A stretch of DNA of 64,000 nt from contig CM066306.1 in the NCBI GenBank assembly GCA_033807695.1, forward strand, positions 992,001-1,056,000. The letters run 5' to 3'. The DNA comes from Daedaleopsis sinensis. Its lineage: Eukaryota > Basidiomycota > Agaricomycetes > Polyporales > Polyporaceae. A program made the translations under genes and the position numbers. The notes beneath the pieces were generated by a model that searched no databases, was not told the origin of the DNA, and saw only the letters and a list, made by a program, of their open reading frames with translations. This document shows positions 1 through 12,443 of this stretch, in pieces. Numbering within the stretch: the first letter of the stretch is position 1; the number at the start of each line of letters is the position of its first letter.

Positions 1-1662
1 TGAGAGATCGTCCTTGAGCGCTTGAGCTCCTATACGTCGTCCTATCAGTTTCTCGATCATACCTCCGGCCCTTTGCAGGCCGTTCAGAGATCCCCTCATA
101 TGGCGTACTATCTCTGAAGTCTAGACTCACGGACACAGATCGTGTGCGGCCTTCGAGTCGCAGTGCCCGTAGGTAGTCTTCAAACGTTTCCGAAATGAGA
201 TTGATGCTACGTCCCGTTCCATGACGCAGTCCGCGACCTTGCCATAGCTCGCCGGCTGGATCTGGTGGACAAATTTATTCGGACTCCACGCCGAGGCCGG
301 TACACGAACGGTGCACGAACGCCGTTACTTCGCTACACATCGCGGGCTAGAGGCCCCGCGTTCCCTGAGTCTGAGCCTCCGATAGGTTACCACGCTCGGT
401 CAATGTCGCCTGTAAGACTGAATGAGCTAGCTATGCACTGCACTGGCACTGCATGAATTGATACATCTGGACCGTACTCAGCGAGAACTCACCGGATCCT
501 ACCCTGATACAGCCGGATTTCCGTATACACGGTAACATGATGCTCATGTACCTCCTACCGGCAAAAGTCAAGCAAAAGTAGTCGTGTCCCTTCGGTAGCT
601 TACCCCGACGAGCAGTGTTGAAGAACGGAGAAGTCGCTTGTACGACTGGACGTGCAGACACCGAATGACTGTGGGCTTGCAAACCGTACCCCTGCCGGAC
701 CGAACCGTATGGATGTGGTATATTTAGGAGTTATGTATGGCTTTGCCATACCAAGCCGGGACACCGTACGTCGGCAATGATTTCAACCACCTTGTCACGG
801 CTGCACTGCCCGTGCCTAGCGCTCCTCGGCGATGTCAGCTCATCGTAATGAGTACTGAGTTCTTGACGTCCTTTTCTTCCTCCACGCTAGTCCGGGCTCT
901 ACGTTATCCTCTTTCTGTTAACGGCGTCCTATGACATCTGAGGCTGAAGTGATCAAAGCGCAACTCAAAACAGCGAACCCATCACCCATCTGAGACATCC
1001 TTGCGAGTCGTTTTGGTTCAAGGCTACAACGCCAGCTGTGTTCGACGAGCGAGAGCGATGGTCGATGACAGGGGGCGGTGACTCGGCCTTGAAGCTTGAA
1101 GTTGAGGCTTCTCGACTTCACTAACTGTTGCAGTATCGGTGCCTGTTCGCCAGAAGTCACCGCCAGACCCGGACTGATAGTAACCACGATGATGGGCGCA
1201 GATCCCATGATAGACTGTTACGGCGATCTTGTACAACCGGTCAGCTAAACCCTCACTTCTGTATAAATGTGTTGACTAGTAGTACTGAGCTGCTTGTCAT
1301 AGCTGTCCGGGTTCCAAGGTTTCAAGGACTTCAGCGTGGCCTCTGGCACCTTCCAGCATTTAAAAACCGTCAATAATGGCCGACACCCGGTGTTGCGAGT
1401 AGGAGTTTGGGAGGAGGAGGAGAGGAGGAAAGGCCGGAGGAAGTGGCTGGGTTACCGGGTATGGTTAGGCCTGTTTCATCCAAGTTTCATCTCTCCTCCT
1501 CCCATCGCGGGTCCGTCTTCCCCGGGCCCCCCACGTCATCTCCTCCTGCCAGCCTGAACTGGCTCGGCCTCTGGCCGCTTCTGCTTCGTTCTCGGCGACG
1601 CACACACTCCTTTTACAACTCGACACTCTTTCATCTCTTCTTCTGACACTGGTGATATAAAC
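1..1662. other. Gene-free left flank
   Basis: Open frames here are short, overlap on both strands and match no family I know. The only notable features are a GA-rich purine tract around 1410-1440 and a pyrimidine-rich stretch around 1480-1640 directly before the glucanase start, which is typical of a fungal promoter and 5' leader. Confidence 0.5.
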
Positions 1663-4342
1663 ATGGCTTCGAACAATCCCTCCTCTACCCCGCATCCCCG
1701 CGAGAATATGTTTTCGATGGAGACCCTTCAGGGCAGCACTCCGGATTTCAAAGGGAGTTCGCCATATCCCTTTGCTGGCTCTACGACCGATCTTCGAGGC
1801 AACTCCGTCACCTCGCTACCCAACTCGCCGTTTCTTAAGGCGTCGCACGACACTAACGAGACTCTTGGCTTGGCCAAGGAATCCCTGTATCCCGAATCCC
1901 GTCCTCGGAAGAAAAAGAGTATTCACAAACGACCCTGGTTCCCCGTTCTCGTCGTGTTCGTGCTGGTTGCTGGCGGGAGTCTCGCCGCGTATTTCGCTGT
2001 TATTAGGCCCAGACAGAAGAAGGATGCGGCTGAGTCGTCGTCCGGCTCCTCAGGTGGCTCCTCAACCTTAACAACTGGTGGAGACAAGAGCACCGTGACG
2101 AAGGAGGACGGGACTACGTTCCAATACCAGAACTCGTTTGGTGGTTTTTGTGAGTACCCTTTTTCAGTTACACAGACGGGTGGCCTTCAAAAGTGCAGCG
2201 GGGAGGAATGGAACCATAGCAGAGGTTGAAGGGACGCGACGAGAGTCCCGACAAGCTGCAAGAGCATTGGAGGGGACTGGGAGACCAGGATGGCTGATCA
2301 TTCGCGTCTCACAGGGGTCTCAAATGCTGCTGATCCATTCGACAACTCCGCACGGCCAAACTCCTGGACTCCTGCTCTCAACGAGACCTGGCAGTGGGGC
2401 AAGGACCGCATCAACGGTGTCAACCTTGGAGGTCTCTTCGTACTCGAGCCCTTCATCTCCCCGACTCTGTATCAAGATAACCCCAGCGCTGGTGACGAGT
2501 GGGTACTCAGCACCTCTCTCCTGGCCAAAGGCCAGCTCCTCGAGGCGCTCGAGGATCACTACAACACCTTCATCACCGAGGAGGACATCGCCGAGATTGC
2601 TGGTGCCGGTCTCAACTGGGTTCGACTTCCGATCCCATTCTGGGCGGTCGACACTTGGTCGGATGTTGGCCAGCAGAACGGTCAGACCGTTGCGGAACCT
2701 TTCTTGGCAAAGGTTTGCTGGAAGTGAGTAACGCGTTCGCAACCCTCGGTGTGTATATTGAATGCCCGAGCAGGTATGTCCTGCGAGTCCTCGGGTGGGC
2801 ACGTAAATACGGCTTGCGCGTCTTGCTTGACCTGCACACGATCCCGGGATCGCAGAACGGTGATATAGGCCTCTTAATGTGCGTGATTAGATCTAATCTT
2901 CTTCTCGTTGTGCAGGATACAACCACTCCGGGAAGTCCGGGTCCGTGAACTGGCTTTATGGAACCATGGGTCTCGCCAACGCCCAGCGTTCGTTGGATTA
3001 TATCCGTGTCATTGCCGAGTTCATCTCCCAGGTATGAGCTCGTAGATCGTTCATACATGAGCTCCTGACGAGCTTTTCGCAGCCCGAGTACAAGGATCTG
3101 ATCCCGATGTTTGGTGTAGTCAACGAACCATCTCGGGCTACTGTCGGTCGCCCTGCACTCGAGTCCTTGTAAGTAGTTATCAGGATCTGGTCATGGCATG
3201 GATTGGATCGCGTTGACAATGAAACGAAATCGCCTAACAGCTACTACCAAACCTACAAGATGATACGTGATATCACTGGTGTTGGCGAGGGAAACGGGCC
3301 CATGATCGCTTACCATACAGGCTTCGATGGCATGTCCGAATGGGCTGGTTTCCTCCAGGGAGCCGACCGTATCGTTCTAGGTGCGATTCTATGTTATTTG
3401 CATTGCCTCTATCCGTCTTGACATAATGATAATATCGATAGACGATCACCCCTACTTCGCATTCACTGGCGCTCCTAACCGCGAGCCCGTGAACATCACA
3501 GCTGACGGTGGTGATGGCGTTATGATGGGCGGAAAGTGGGTCAAGGAGGCCTGCGACTCTTGGAGCGCTTCGCACAGCACCAGGTCAGCACGTCTTCGGA
3601 CTTTCCTCTTTGAAGATCTTGCTCACCCTTGCCCTCAACCAGCCAAAAAGCATTCGGCGTTACCATCGCGGGGGAGTTCAGCACCGCGATCAACGATTGC
3701 GGGACGTTTGTCGTCGGACCGAACATGACGGCGAAGTACGGCGATGACTGCGAGTACTGGACCAACTCGGACGGCTGGTCGGACGCGACGAAGCAGGGCC
3801 TGCTCAACTTCGCGCTCGCATCGATGGACAGTCTCGGCGACTGGTTCTTCTGGACGTGGAAGATCGGCAACGCCCAATCGAACACGGTCGAGTCACCGCT
3901 CTGGTCGTACAAGCTCGGACTCGAGGGCGGCTGGATGCCCAAGAACCCGCGCGAGGCGATCGGCATGTGTGCGAAGTTCGGTGTATCCGGCCAGTCTTTC
4001 GACGGTGTTTATGAGCCGTGGATGACTGGCGGGGCCGGGGCCGGCACCGTCGCCCCCACCGCGACGCAGAACATCCCGGCGTGGCCGCCGTCGCTCTCAG
4101 CTGTTCCCACGGAAAGCACGGCTCTCGTCCCGCAGTACACGAGCACCGGCACGTTCGTGACTCTGTCTCCCCCTACGTTCACCCCCGTCAGCGGCGTTAC
4201 CCCTACAGCGAGCGTCGGCAACGGCTGGGCAAACCCAACCGATACCCTCCCTGCCGTCACTGCCATCTCTGGCTGCACGTATCCGTTCGCGTGGGACAGT
4301 GTCGACGCGCAGATTCCCGTCTCTGGATGTACGCCGGCATGA
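1663..4342 (+). CDS. Membrane-anchored exo-beta-1,3-glucanase (glucan 1,3-beta-glucosidase, GH5)
   Basis: The product should hydrolyse beta-1,3-glucan from non-reducing ends in the cell wall. The first exon encodes a Ser/Pro-rich cytoplasmic N-terminus, a basic stretch (RPRKKKSIHKR) and one hydrophobic helix (VLVVFVLVAGGSLAAYFAV), followed by a Ser/Gly/Thr linker, so it is a type II membrane protein. The GH5 domain follows: INGVNLGGLFVLEPFISP, LNWVRLPIPFWA, LLDLHTIPGSQNG, the acid/base Glu in FGVVNEPS (near 3120) and the nucleophile Glu in TIAGEFSTAI (near 3670). The order matches the Exg family, and both catalytic glutamates are present. A Ser/Thr/Pro-rich tail ends with paired cysteines. 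Coding is split by several short GT-AG introns (for example after 2726 and around 2880, 3035, 3170, 3380 and 3585). The start is the first ATG before the anchor, behind a CT-rich leader. Exact exon joins at 2145-2320 are uncertain. Confidence 0.9.
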
Positions 4343-4760
4343 TGTCGAGCCGCATAACGTGGCTTCCATCGTGCCCTCATATCTACCATTCCTTCGTGCG
4401 GGACTATTCCTGTACGCTTCATCACCTCCCTCTCCCATTGTCTCATGTCACGATACCCACTAATAGCTGAGATCGATTTGTACTGGATCTATATACTGTT
4501 TGTTGTATACAGCGGTATTCTGACATACGCACATACCTGTAGGATTATCGGGCCCGCTGCATATATGGACTCGCATCGTACGCGAGCTCTACGATATCCA
4601 GGAGGTCCTCCGACATATATGTACGTCCTACAATGTAGCGGGTCCAGCTTTCTGCGCGCATCCGATGGTCGCTGCTTTCTGGATTGTCTCCCGGTCCGTA
4701 AGTGCGCACGTCCGATTCGCGATCCGGTCTCGAGGCGTGTGTAATCCTAATCCTTGGATC

Positions 4761-5992
4761 TCAATCGCCAGTCCAGCCGAGCCTCCTCAAGTCCTTGCGG
4801 CACTCCTCCGTCTCCCTCTTCACCCTCGCCATATCCTTCGCGACCTGGGCAAAGCTGCCGTCCCGCCCATCCACGAGCTGCAGCATACCCTCATACTCCT
4901 CGATCTGAATGTCCAGCCTCTGCATCTCGTCCTCCTGTGCCCGCTGTTTGTCCCGTAGCTTCTCGTACGCGGCGCGCACCGCTTGGGCTACAGTAGCGTC
5001 GGGCTTCTGGGGGTGCGAGTGCCCATAGAGTGTCGCGTATGCCCGGGTGCGAACAAGGGAGAGCTTTAGAAGAGCGGCCTCGATCGTTGCGGCTACCACG
5101 TCCGCTTGCGCGACTCGGGTGGCTTGGAGGTGCGGGGGAAGGGCCGTGAGCGCGTCCACAAGCTTCGAATCTAGCATACGTTGTGCCTATATCAGACCAT
5201 CAGACAAGTCATCTCGGCGAGAGAGGACCGGGGTAGCTGCCTGGTTGATTTTCTCGACGAGTCGGATAACCCGCGCCCGAGCCTCTTCTAGGGATGCTTC
5301 CTGTTGCGAGAGCTGTTCCTTCCTCTGAGTTATCTGCGCGAATCGCTGCAACGCAATCTTTACGTTGTCTCCTACATCGTCAGCTAAAGTCGTCGTTCTC
5401 AGCGGGCTGCGTCGGATATGAGAGGCAAAGAGGGCTGCTCACGCTCATCCGGCGCTGAAAGGTAGTCCGAGACAAAGAGCAAAGTATGTTCGAGTTCCGC
5501 CCCGAGTCTTCGACAGAAATGCGCCCCTAGTTTCTACCAAGCAAATCACTGGTTAGTACAATGGAAGCCCGAGCAGATGTACATAAAACAAGCGACTGAC
5601 TAGTGGCGGCACCGGTGCCAATGCCTCAAGATCAGCTGGCGTGAGACCTCCGGGCAGTGAGATGCTTTCATCGTCGTGTTGAGGATCGGACAATATGGAA
5701 TGCAGAGTTGCAGAGAGAAGAAGACTTTGCGGGATAAACTACTGAGCAGATGCTGATAAGTTTAGCAACATTGGTGCTGGGGGTCTCAACGATCGGGAGA
5801 GATTACCTTGCTTGAAGGCTTTTGTCGCAGGCACCTGTGGATGTGCTCGTGAAGCAGTCGACATCGGATGTAGTCTCGACGGAGTTGAACAAATGCTGAT
5901 CCCGAGCCGTGGTTTTCTGGCGTCATGTCGTCAGCGATCGATTCTGGCCTCGCCGAAGTCTTCAGTATCCAAGCTTCAACGTTAACCTCCAA
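4761..5992 (-). CDS. Multi-exon coiled-coil protein, possibly augmin HAUS4-like
   Basis: Exon-like segments with usable splice signals read in series on the minus strand: 5992-5813 starting MEVNVEAWILKTSARPES, then about 5749-5605 (contains LTPADLEALAPVPPL), then about 5533-5450 (LGAHFCRRLGAELEHTLLF), and a last exon ending RRLGWTGD before the stop at 4761. The C-terminal ~130 residues are heptad-rich and charged (AYEKLRDKQRAQEDEMQRLD), strongly suggesting a coiled coil. The arrangement of a helical N-terminus and a coiled coil containing an EEYEGMLQL-type segment reminded me of the augmin subunit HAUS4, which helps nucleate spindle microtubules. That is a weak family impression and no diagnostic motif supports it. 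The gene is convergent with the glucanase, about 420 bp apart. Confidence 0.55.
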
Positions 5993-6477
5993 CCAAGCTG
6001 CAAGATGAATATTCCCTTACTACCACTTGAGACCGAAGTTTATAACCGTGTGGCGTGCGTGTGGTACTTACTCACGAGTATAGATGCTGTCGTTTGCTGT
6101 TGATTTGAGGAGCGCGTCCGTTCTGAATTCAGTTAAGAGTCGGATGGTTGTTCACAGGGGCGGTAGCAGTACTGGGCAAGACAAACAGGCTGTTGCAAGC
6201 TTAGTTGAAGGTGGCTACCATATAAGCGCTAGAAAGACGCGTCGGGTCACACTGTGTCACATCGTCGCGCGCTTCACCCGCCATCCTCTATGAATTGGAT
6301 GGACTTTCAGGGTCCCGTTTTATGACCATGACACACTATCGAGAGAGACATGACAGTAGCGTCCATATCGTCGGATGCAGCGTAGTCATATACGAAAGAG
6401 ACTTGGTGCGAATCTGGATTGTCGGCATATCACTAATCATCGATCATCTTAGTCTCCGTTACCGACTATGACAAGAT
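5993..6477. other. Intergenic spacer
   Basis: I see no supported gene or repeat. It contains the upstream region of the coiled-coil gene and the downstream region of the F-box gene. Confidence 0.4.
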
Positions 6478-7713
6478 TTATCTATAATCATCCCAGATAG
6501 AATGCAAGTCTTTGACCACATCCGACGTGATATCCTTCCATCCCTGCCGACCCTTTGGTCTATCGGGCATCCTATCCATCGTCGTGATGACGAACCTATG
6601 CCCCGCCCAATCCCCACGCGCAACATTTTTCCGGTAGCTCTCGAGAAATCCATGAGTCGGCCCCGTCCCTTGGCTGGACCAGCAGATACGATGGAGGATG
6701 GCGTGCCCGAGGTCTGGGGCGCACGCCGGGAGGAGCGGCGCAGAGTCGTCTGGCTTCCCCGCGACCTCTGCGACCGCCTTCGCGCGGATGTACACGCCCT
6801 TGGTCAGGTTGCACACCACCCAGTCGTCCCGCGGGGGGTAGTACAGGGCGCACAGTTTCGACACGCGCTCGCGGTCCGGCTTTGAGCAGCGAGCGAGAAC
6901 GGCCTTGGCGTCCACGCTATCGAACCCCATGGAGAGGGATGTAGTCTTTTTGAGCATGTATCCGATTCCGCCGTACATATCCCCCCAGGACTCGCGGCTG
7001 TCCTTATCGCTTCGCGTTTCATCCTCTGCGGCGGTCAGGAGGTTCGGGGGGAGGTCGTTGGGATCGGTATAGTCGCCAATGCAAATCAGACGACCGCCGG
7101 CCCAGGGTGCAGCGACGGTCGTCTTGTAGCGTTCGATATGTTCACGCGAGAGCGCGAGAATGCGCTTGCAGGTGAGCGCAAAGCAGACCTTGTCGAGAAC
7201 ATCTGGGCAGAGCCCAACTATTTTGATGAGCAGCTCGTTCGGGAAGCGTAAGATGCCTTTCACGCTGTTCGAAGGGCTCGTCACCCAGGCGCCTTCGAGC
7301 CAGGTATCTACGACGGGGCTGTTGAGGAAATTAGACTAGTGTCCGCGAATCCTAGCCGTTGGTGGATACAATCCCTGTGACTCACTTGGGAAACGGTATG
7401 GTCAGGCTCCGTACAAGGAATCTCTGCTTTGCGAAGAAAAATTCCATCAGCTTCATATCGCCTTGTCGGAGACCCTGCTCCTTGAGGTCAATGTTGACGC
7501 TACTCAACAAATAGATGAGGTCTAATGCACGCTGCGATACGGATGATGATCACTTACAGCTCCCAATATTGACCCATCGAAATAGGTTAGAGTGGCGTCG
7601 ATGAAGTTACCGGCTAGAATATGCTGGTACTAATAGTCGAAGTCAGGCGTCGTCCAATATAGTAGTAGGAAGATATAGGCACATACTGGGAGCTGGGAAG
7701 AGTGAGAGATCAT
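6478..7713 (-). CDS. F-box domain protein (hypothetical)
   Basis: A four-exon model fits exactly: 7713-7687 (MISHSSQLP), 7629-7558, 7531-7386 and 7318-6478. All introns are GT-AG and the phases agree, giving 361 residues. The F-box-like helices sit at about residues 105-140 (LRFPNELLIKIVGL, then KVCFALTCKRILALS), followed by GGRLICIGDYTDPNDLPP, a segment I associate with agaricomycete F-box families. The C-terminal half (GHAILHRICWSS, HRFVITTMDRM) has no domain I can name. F-box proteins normally recruit substrates to SCF ubiquitin ligases through Skp1; the substrate is unknown. The first 82 residues before the F-box are unusual, and a shorter product using only the last exon would need a non-ATG start. 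Confidence 0.75.
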
Positions 7714-8446
7714 GCTAAACTCGCACAATCGCAGGGCCGTAGATGTATTCTCATCGTTGTAATATAAGAGGGTGGATGTGCATGTACATGGCTAGAAATA
7801 GCACCACATCCGACTCACCTAGAGTCAGATATCATCGACATCCCAGAAAGGGTGTCCATGAGAAAAAGGAGAGCTTGATCGGAACACGAGGGAAATGGCA
7901 GGACGCACGGAAACGCAAGCGACTAGTACGCGGTTGCAACCTCCGGCGGATCCGAAGGTAAAGCCCTTCATACCGATGATCGCTCGTTGGACTTACAGTG
8001 CAACAGGAAATACTCTATGGATTTGAATAGCTACCTATATAGTCAAATAATGCAGCAGAGGGGGGCCCTATATGGGAAGAAGAGAGTGACAGGGATTCAT
8101 CGTGCTTTGCGGGTGGCATGCGGCGTAACGGACGGATGCGAGGTAATGACGGGTAGGTACGGGACAGGGCGCCGGTGAGCGTGAGGCGCGCAGAATGTGC
8201 TGGCAGCAAGGGATGGCGCCGTCAGGGATGAGGGGCAGGGGCGGTGGGTGAGAGGGAGAGGGTAGCCTGAGTAGGCACATCGCGTATTACGAAAGTAGCT
8301 AGAGTTCGGGACAAGGCTGATCGTAAGAATAGTGGGGGCGAGGCATGCACGAGTGATGGGGCGGGTATAGAACTACTAACACAGCGAGGATGGGGATGCA
8401 AGCCAATGGTCCGTTGTCCACAATGCGAATCAACAATATTGGGTCG
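7714..8446. other. Intergenic spacer
   Basis: This lies between the F-box start and the chitin synthase stop. Short overlapping open frames only; no family signal and no clear repeat. Confidence 0.4.
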
Positions 8447-11400
8447 TTAGAACTTGGACCCGGGGTCCAGAGGCCCCAGTGGCCCATATTCGTGTTTCCC
8501 TGACCGCCCGCCGCTCCGCTTCTTCGCATGTGTCCTCCACTCACCGCCAACTGCGGAGGTCATCGCAACCGTTTCGCTGGAAGTCATGGGCGTTACTGGT
8601 GATAGCGGCCGGCCATGTGGTGTGAGGCCGGGCGACGTCGCTCGAGATAAGGGGGCGTAGCCGTTACCTCGACCGTCGGGGGACTGGTAACGAGATCCGT
8701 CTCGTGAACGGCCAGGGGAAGGCCGGTCATCGAAGCCCACTTCGAGCATCGCTTCCAGATCTGATGCGGCAACGGTCTCCGCGCTCGCAAGGGTACTCGC
8801 AAGGGTATGTGGTACGAGTCCAATAGGAGGTGGAGGGTACTGCGTGCTGTTCTCGTTGTAGCCACCGATTTGTGCGCCCCAGTGGTCATCGTCGGAGGAG
8901 GCAACAGATACGGTATCTGAGCCGTCGTACTGGCTGAATACCTCGCTGCGCGCGGTGAGCTCGCCGTTTGAACCGATGTAAGCACCATGCGTGCGTTCGA
9001 ACTCTCGTCTGCGCCTCTCTTCTCGACGAAGTTTACGCAATCGTGAACGTTCCCAGTCTTCCCAGCGACGCATGGGAACCGCATTGACGCCTGTTTTTCC
9101 GTGACCATCACCATGAGCTTCGCCTTTCGCCTCCCCCTCGACTTTCCTGAAGATCATACAAGAGGCGTCAGATGATGTTAATTCAACAATTACTCCATTT
9201 CACTTACCGGGTCTCACCCCAAGAGAAGTCGTCGAAGTGCCAGAACGCATAGACAGGGAGGACCAAGTTCCAGACTGGTAGAGCGAGCAGATAGATCAAC
9301 ATCCAAAAGATGTACACGACCTTGCGTGTCGTGATGAGGATGAGGACGGCCGGAAGACCAAGTACGGCGATCAGGAGGACAAGAGGTATAGCCTCCTCGA
9401 AGTTGTGCGGGGGAGCGAGCGCCATTCCGACGATGAGCATATAGGTGAGGGAGATGGCGATGGGGAGAACGACAGTGCCGACAAGATCCATGAAGACGAC
9501 GAACTGCATGCTGAAGCAAAATGTACCGCAGAGATTCCGTACGAGGACAAGCTCCATGAGATTGTGGATCGTAGAGTTGATCCATCGACGGCGTTGAGAG
9601 AGAAGAACGGAGAATGTGTCGGGAACGACGGTTCTGCACTTCGCCTGCGGAAGGAACATCATCTTGCGGTTTGGGAACGTTCGCAGGAGGATCGTGGTGA
9701 GGAAACGATCCTCTCCGAGCAGGAGCAGATTCTTCTCGTGTAGCGTCGTCACCACCGATTGACTGTATTCCTTCACGATTTCAGGCTTGATGATGAGGGG
9801 AACCCAGTCATCGCCTGATGTTCTGCGCGCCTTGAGCCTAAACATAGAGAAACATCCCGGAAGACAAGAAACACCACCAAAGACCGACTCGAATGCCTTC
9901 GCGTTGTGGTGGGAGATGAAGTACTCGAATACCTGGATCGCGGTCACCCATGACTGTCGCTTGTTCGCTATCCGCGTCTCGCCACAAACACCCATGATCA
10001 TCTGGTCGTGGTGCATGCAGTTGACGAGGTACTTGAGAGAGTCGGGGTACACTTTGGTGTCAGCGTCGACCTAACGGTTTCGTCAGTGGCATGATTTGAG
10101 GCGATACACATGAACAGAAGCGCTTGTACTCACCATGAGACAGACCTCAAAGAAATCGGGAGTCACGCCCATGAGGACGTGGATTTTTCGGAAGAGGTCG
10201 AAATCAAGAGGGCTCATACGGTCGTTGTAGGTGACGCGAGAGAAGAAGTTCATGAGGATCAATTGACTATCACGCTTGCCACGATTGCCAGGTTTCTTGT
10301 CCGTCGCCGCTTCTACTTCCGTTCCGCACTTCACTACGATGACAGTGGGCGTCCGACGACCAGCGACGGCTAAAAATGGAGTTCAGCGTGATTATACCTA
10401 ACGTCAGATCGATAGACTCACTGTAATGCCCAGCATAAACCATAGCCCTGTTCTCCGCCTTCGCACCAGAACCGACAGCATGGTAGCTCATAGGTATCGG
10501 GTTTCCGAATCGTGGGTCCGCCTCCAACAAGCTAACGCAGATATCCGGCGTACTGCGCTTCTCACCAGCACCCGTGATCATCCCGTCCGCGACTATGAAG
10601 ATGAGTTTACGCGAGTCCGCGTACGACGTAGCAGAGATGGAGTCGAGCGTCGTTCGCACCGAATCTTCGCCCTCCGAGTAGCACGTCACCAGGCACACCG
10701 CAAAAAGCTCCGCGCCGATTTGCGCGAGGCTCATAATAGGCGCGGCGGAACCACTATCTCTGTTCACCAGTGTAGAGTTTGACGACGCCAGGGAACGGGC
10801 ACCCTTGCCGCCGTTCTTCATGAGCCTCTTCGTCCCGGCAGGACCCGCCCACGGCGCTGTCCCATTCGGGTTGTCAATGGAGACGTTGGCACCTTCGGGC
10901 ATTACAGCGGGGCTGATGGCTGAACGGTTCAACGTAATGGAGTCGGGAGGGCCGGCGAGTCGTGAAGACATGAACCAGTTGAAGACGCATGCCATGACGA
11001 AGCGGACGAGGACGAGACTGAGAACGACGATGAGACCGGCGTACAACACCAGCTGCGAGACCACGCAGCCGGGGGCGATCTTGTCGATGTTACCGGCATA
11101 GTACCGCTGGACGAGGCAAGGGACGGCCTTGCGTAGCTCGTCGCGGTAAAAGAAAAGGCGGGTGGCATCACGACCGCTGCCGCCGGGCATGGTCGTCAAA
11201 ACAGTCCGGATGGCAGCGTCAACATTGTCGCCGGGAATGGAGTTGGGATGGAGGGCCATGTATGAGTTCATGTTGAGCACGGCACCGTCAAGGACAAAGT
11301 AGTTCGCCAGCTCCGCGACTTGGTCCCAGTCGTACCCGACGATGAGACTCGAGTTCACCCAACCGAAGGTTTGTAATTGAGCGGTAGTGAGGGGACCAAT

Positions 11401-12054
11401 CGGGCATCTGTCCTTGGTCGGGCAGGGATCTTCAGCACCCGCACGGAAGGTGACGCCAGAGCACAACGGGTACTGGCTAGCAGTACGCTGGAAGAGGGTA
11501 GTGATGTCTTGTCCTGGAGATTGGAGTAAGCTGGTGAAGTTGATGCCTTGAGCGGCGGGGAACTTGGTGATGTTCATCTGCCATCCCTGTACACCGAGTA
11601 CACCTCCTGTCGAACCTTTGGGCGAGAACCGACTGACGAACTGTACGGTGTCCGGACACAGGACCTTCTGGAATCCGACGGTGAGGAAACCGACAACACC
11701 GCACAGCACAACGATGATGAAACAGAGGGCGATCTTCTCTCTCCATGCCTGCCTCTTCTGCTTATCCTTGAGCCCACCGAGGGACTCGAGGAGAAAGTCG
11801 GGAGCCCAGAAAGACACGACACGGGAGAAAATGCGCCATGCGTCAAGCGGAGGACCGTCTGATGGGGTGGGAGTGGGAGAGCCTGCAGGAACGTGTGATG
11901 TCTGAGCATTGATGAGCGGCACAGGCGCGACGCTACGCTCCGGGCGAGTTAGAGTCTTCGCGCGACGGACAGTAGTGGCCGAGGGTTGTAGGGGTCTTGA
12001 TGTAGGGATGGGGACATCGGATGGGTCAAACCTGGCTCGGTAGGGAGCGGACAT
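8447..12054 (-). CDS. Chitin synthase, class IV (Chs3-type)
   Basis: A membrane enzyme that polymerises UDP-GlcNAc into chitin. The start is the ATG at 12054 ([19 protein letters not shown]); upstream in-frame sequence is low-complexity Ser/Pro and less likely coding. The N-terminus has the class IV layout: [20 protein letters not shown] is the first membrane helix, followed by a Cys-containing luminal region, then [20 protein letters not shown] as the second. The catalytic domain carries [24 protein letters not shown] (joined across an intron at 10053-10082), [11 protein letters not shown] and the QRRRW signature at about 9590-9605, then a C-terminal helix cluster ([19 protein letters not shown]). 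The last exon (about 9150-8447) is a long basic, acidic and Ser-rich cytoplasmic tail. All motifs expected for activity are present. It is divergently transcribed from the phosphatase at 12444, with 389 bp between the two starts. Confidence 0.95.
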
Positions 12055-12443
12055 GCTCGAGGGGAGGGAGAGGAAGGACAGACAGCGTGGGGGAAGAGGG
12101 AAGGGCGGCGGGGTCGGCGGGAACGAATGTGAGGGGAACGTCGACGACGACGACGGCGACGGCGACGAGGAAGAAGGCAACCTGCTCGCTCACACTGACA
12201 GCCCCAAGGCACAGCTCGCGGACCAATTATGATGGGTTTGAACTCCGATAATAGAGGTAAGTACTTACTGGTAAGTAACAAGTGAAGCATTACATATATA
12301 CACCGAATAAGTAAGGCGTGATTGTAGTCTCCATCAATCATATTAATCAACCTCCATTTCAAGTGTTCGGTAAATGTCCCTCGTCTCTCCCCTCCAAATT
12401 ATCCTTCTCTCTCTCCGCCCACCTATGCTCACCCTCATAGACA
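12055..12443. promoter_or_regulatory. Shared divergent promoter interval
   Basis: The only 389 bp separate the chitin synthase start (minus) from the phosphatase start (plus), so both promoters must lie here or overlap the 5' leaders. A short AT-rich core sits near 12240-12350. I see no TATA box I would defend. Confidence 0.45.
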
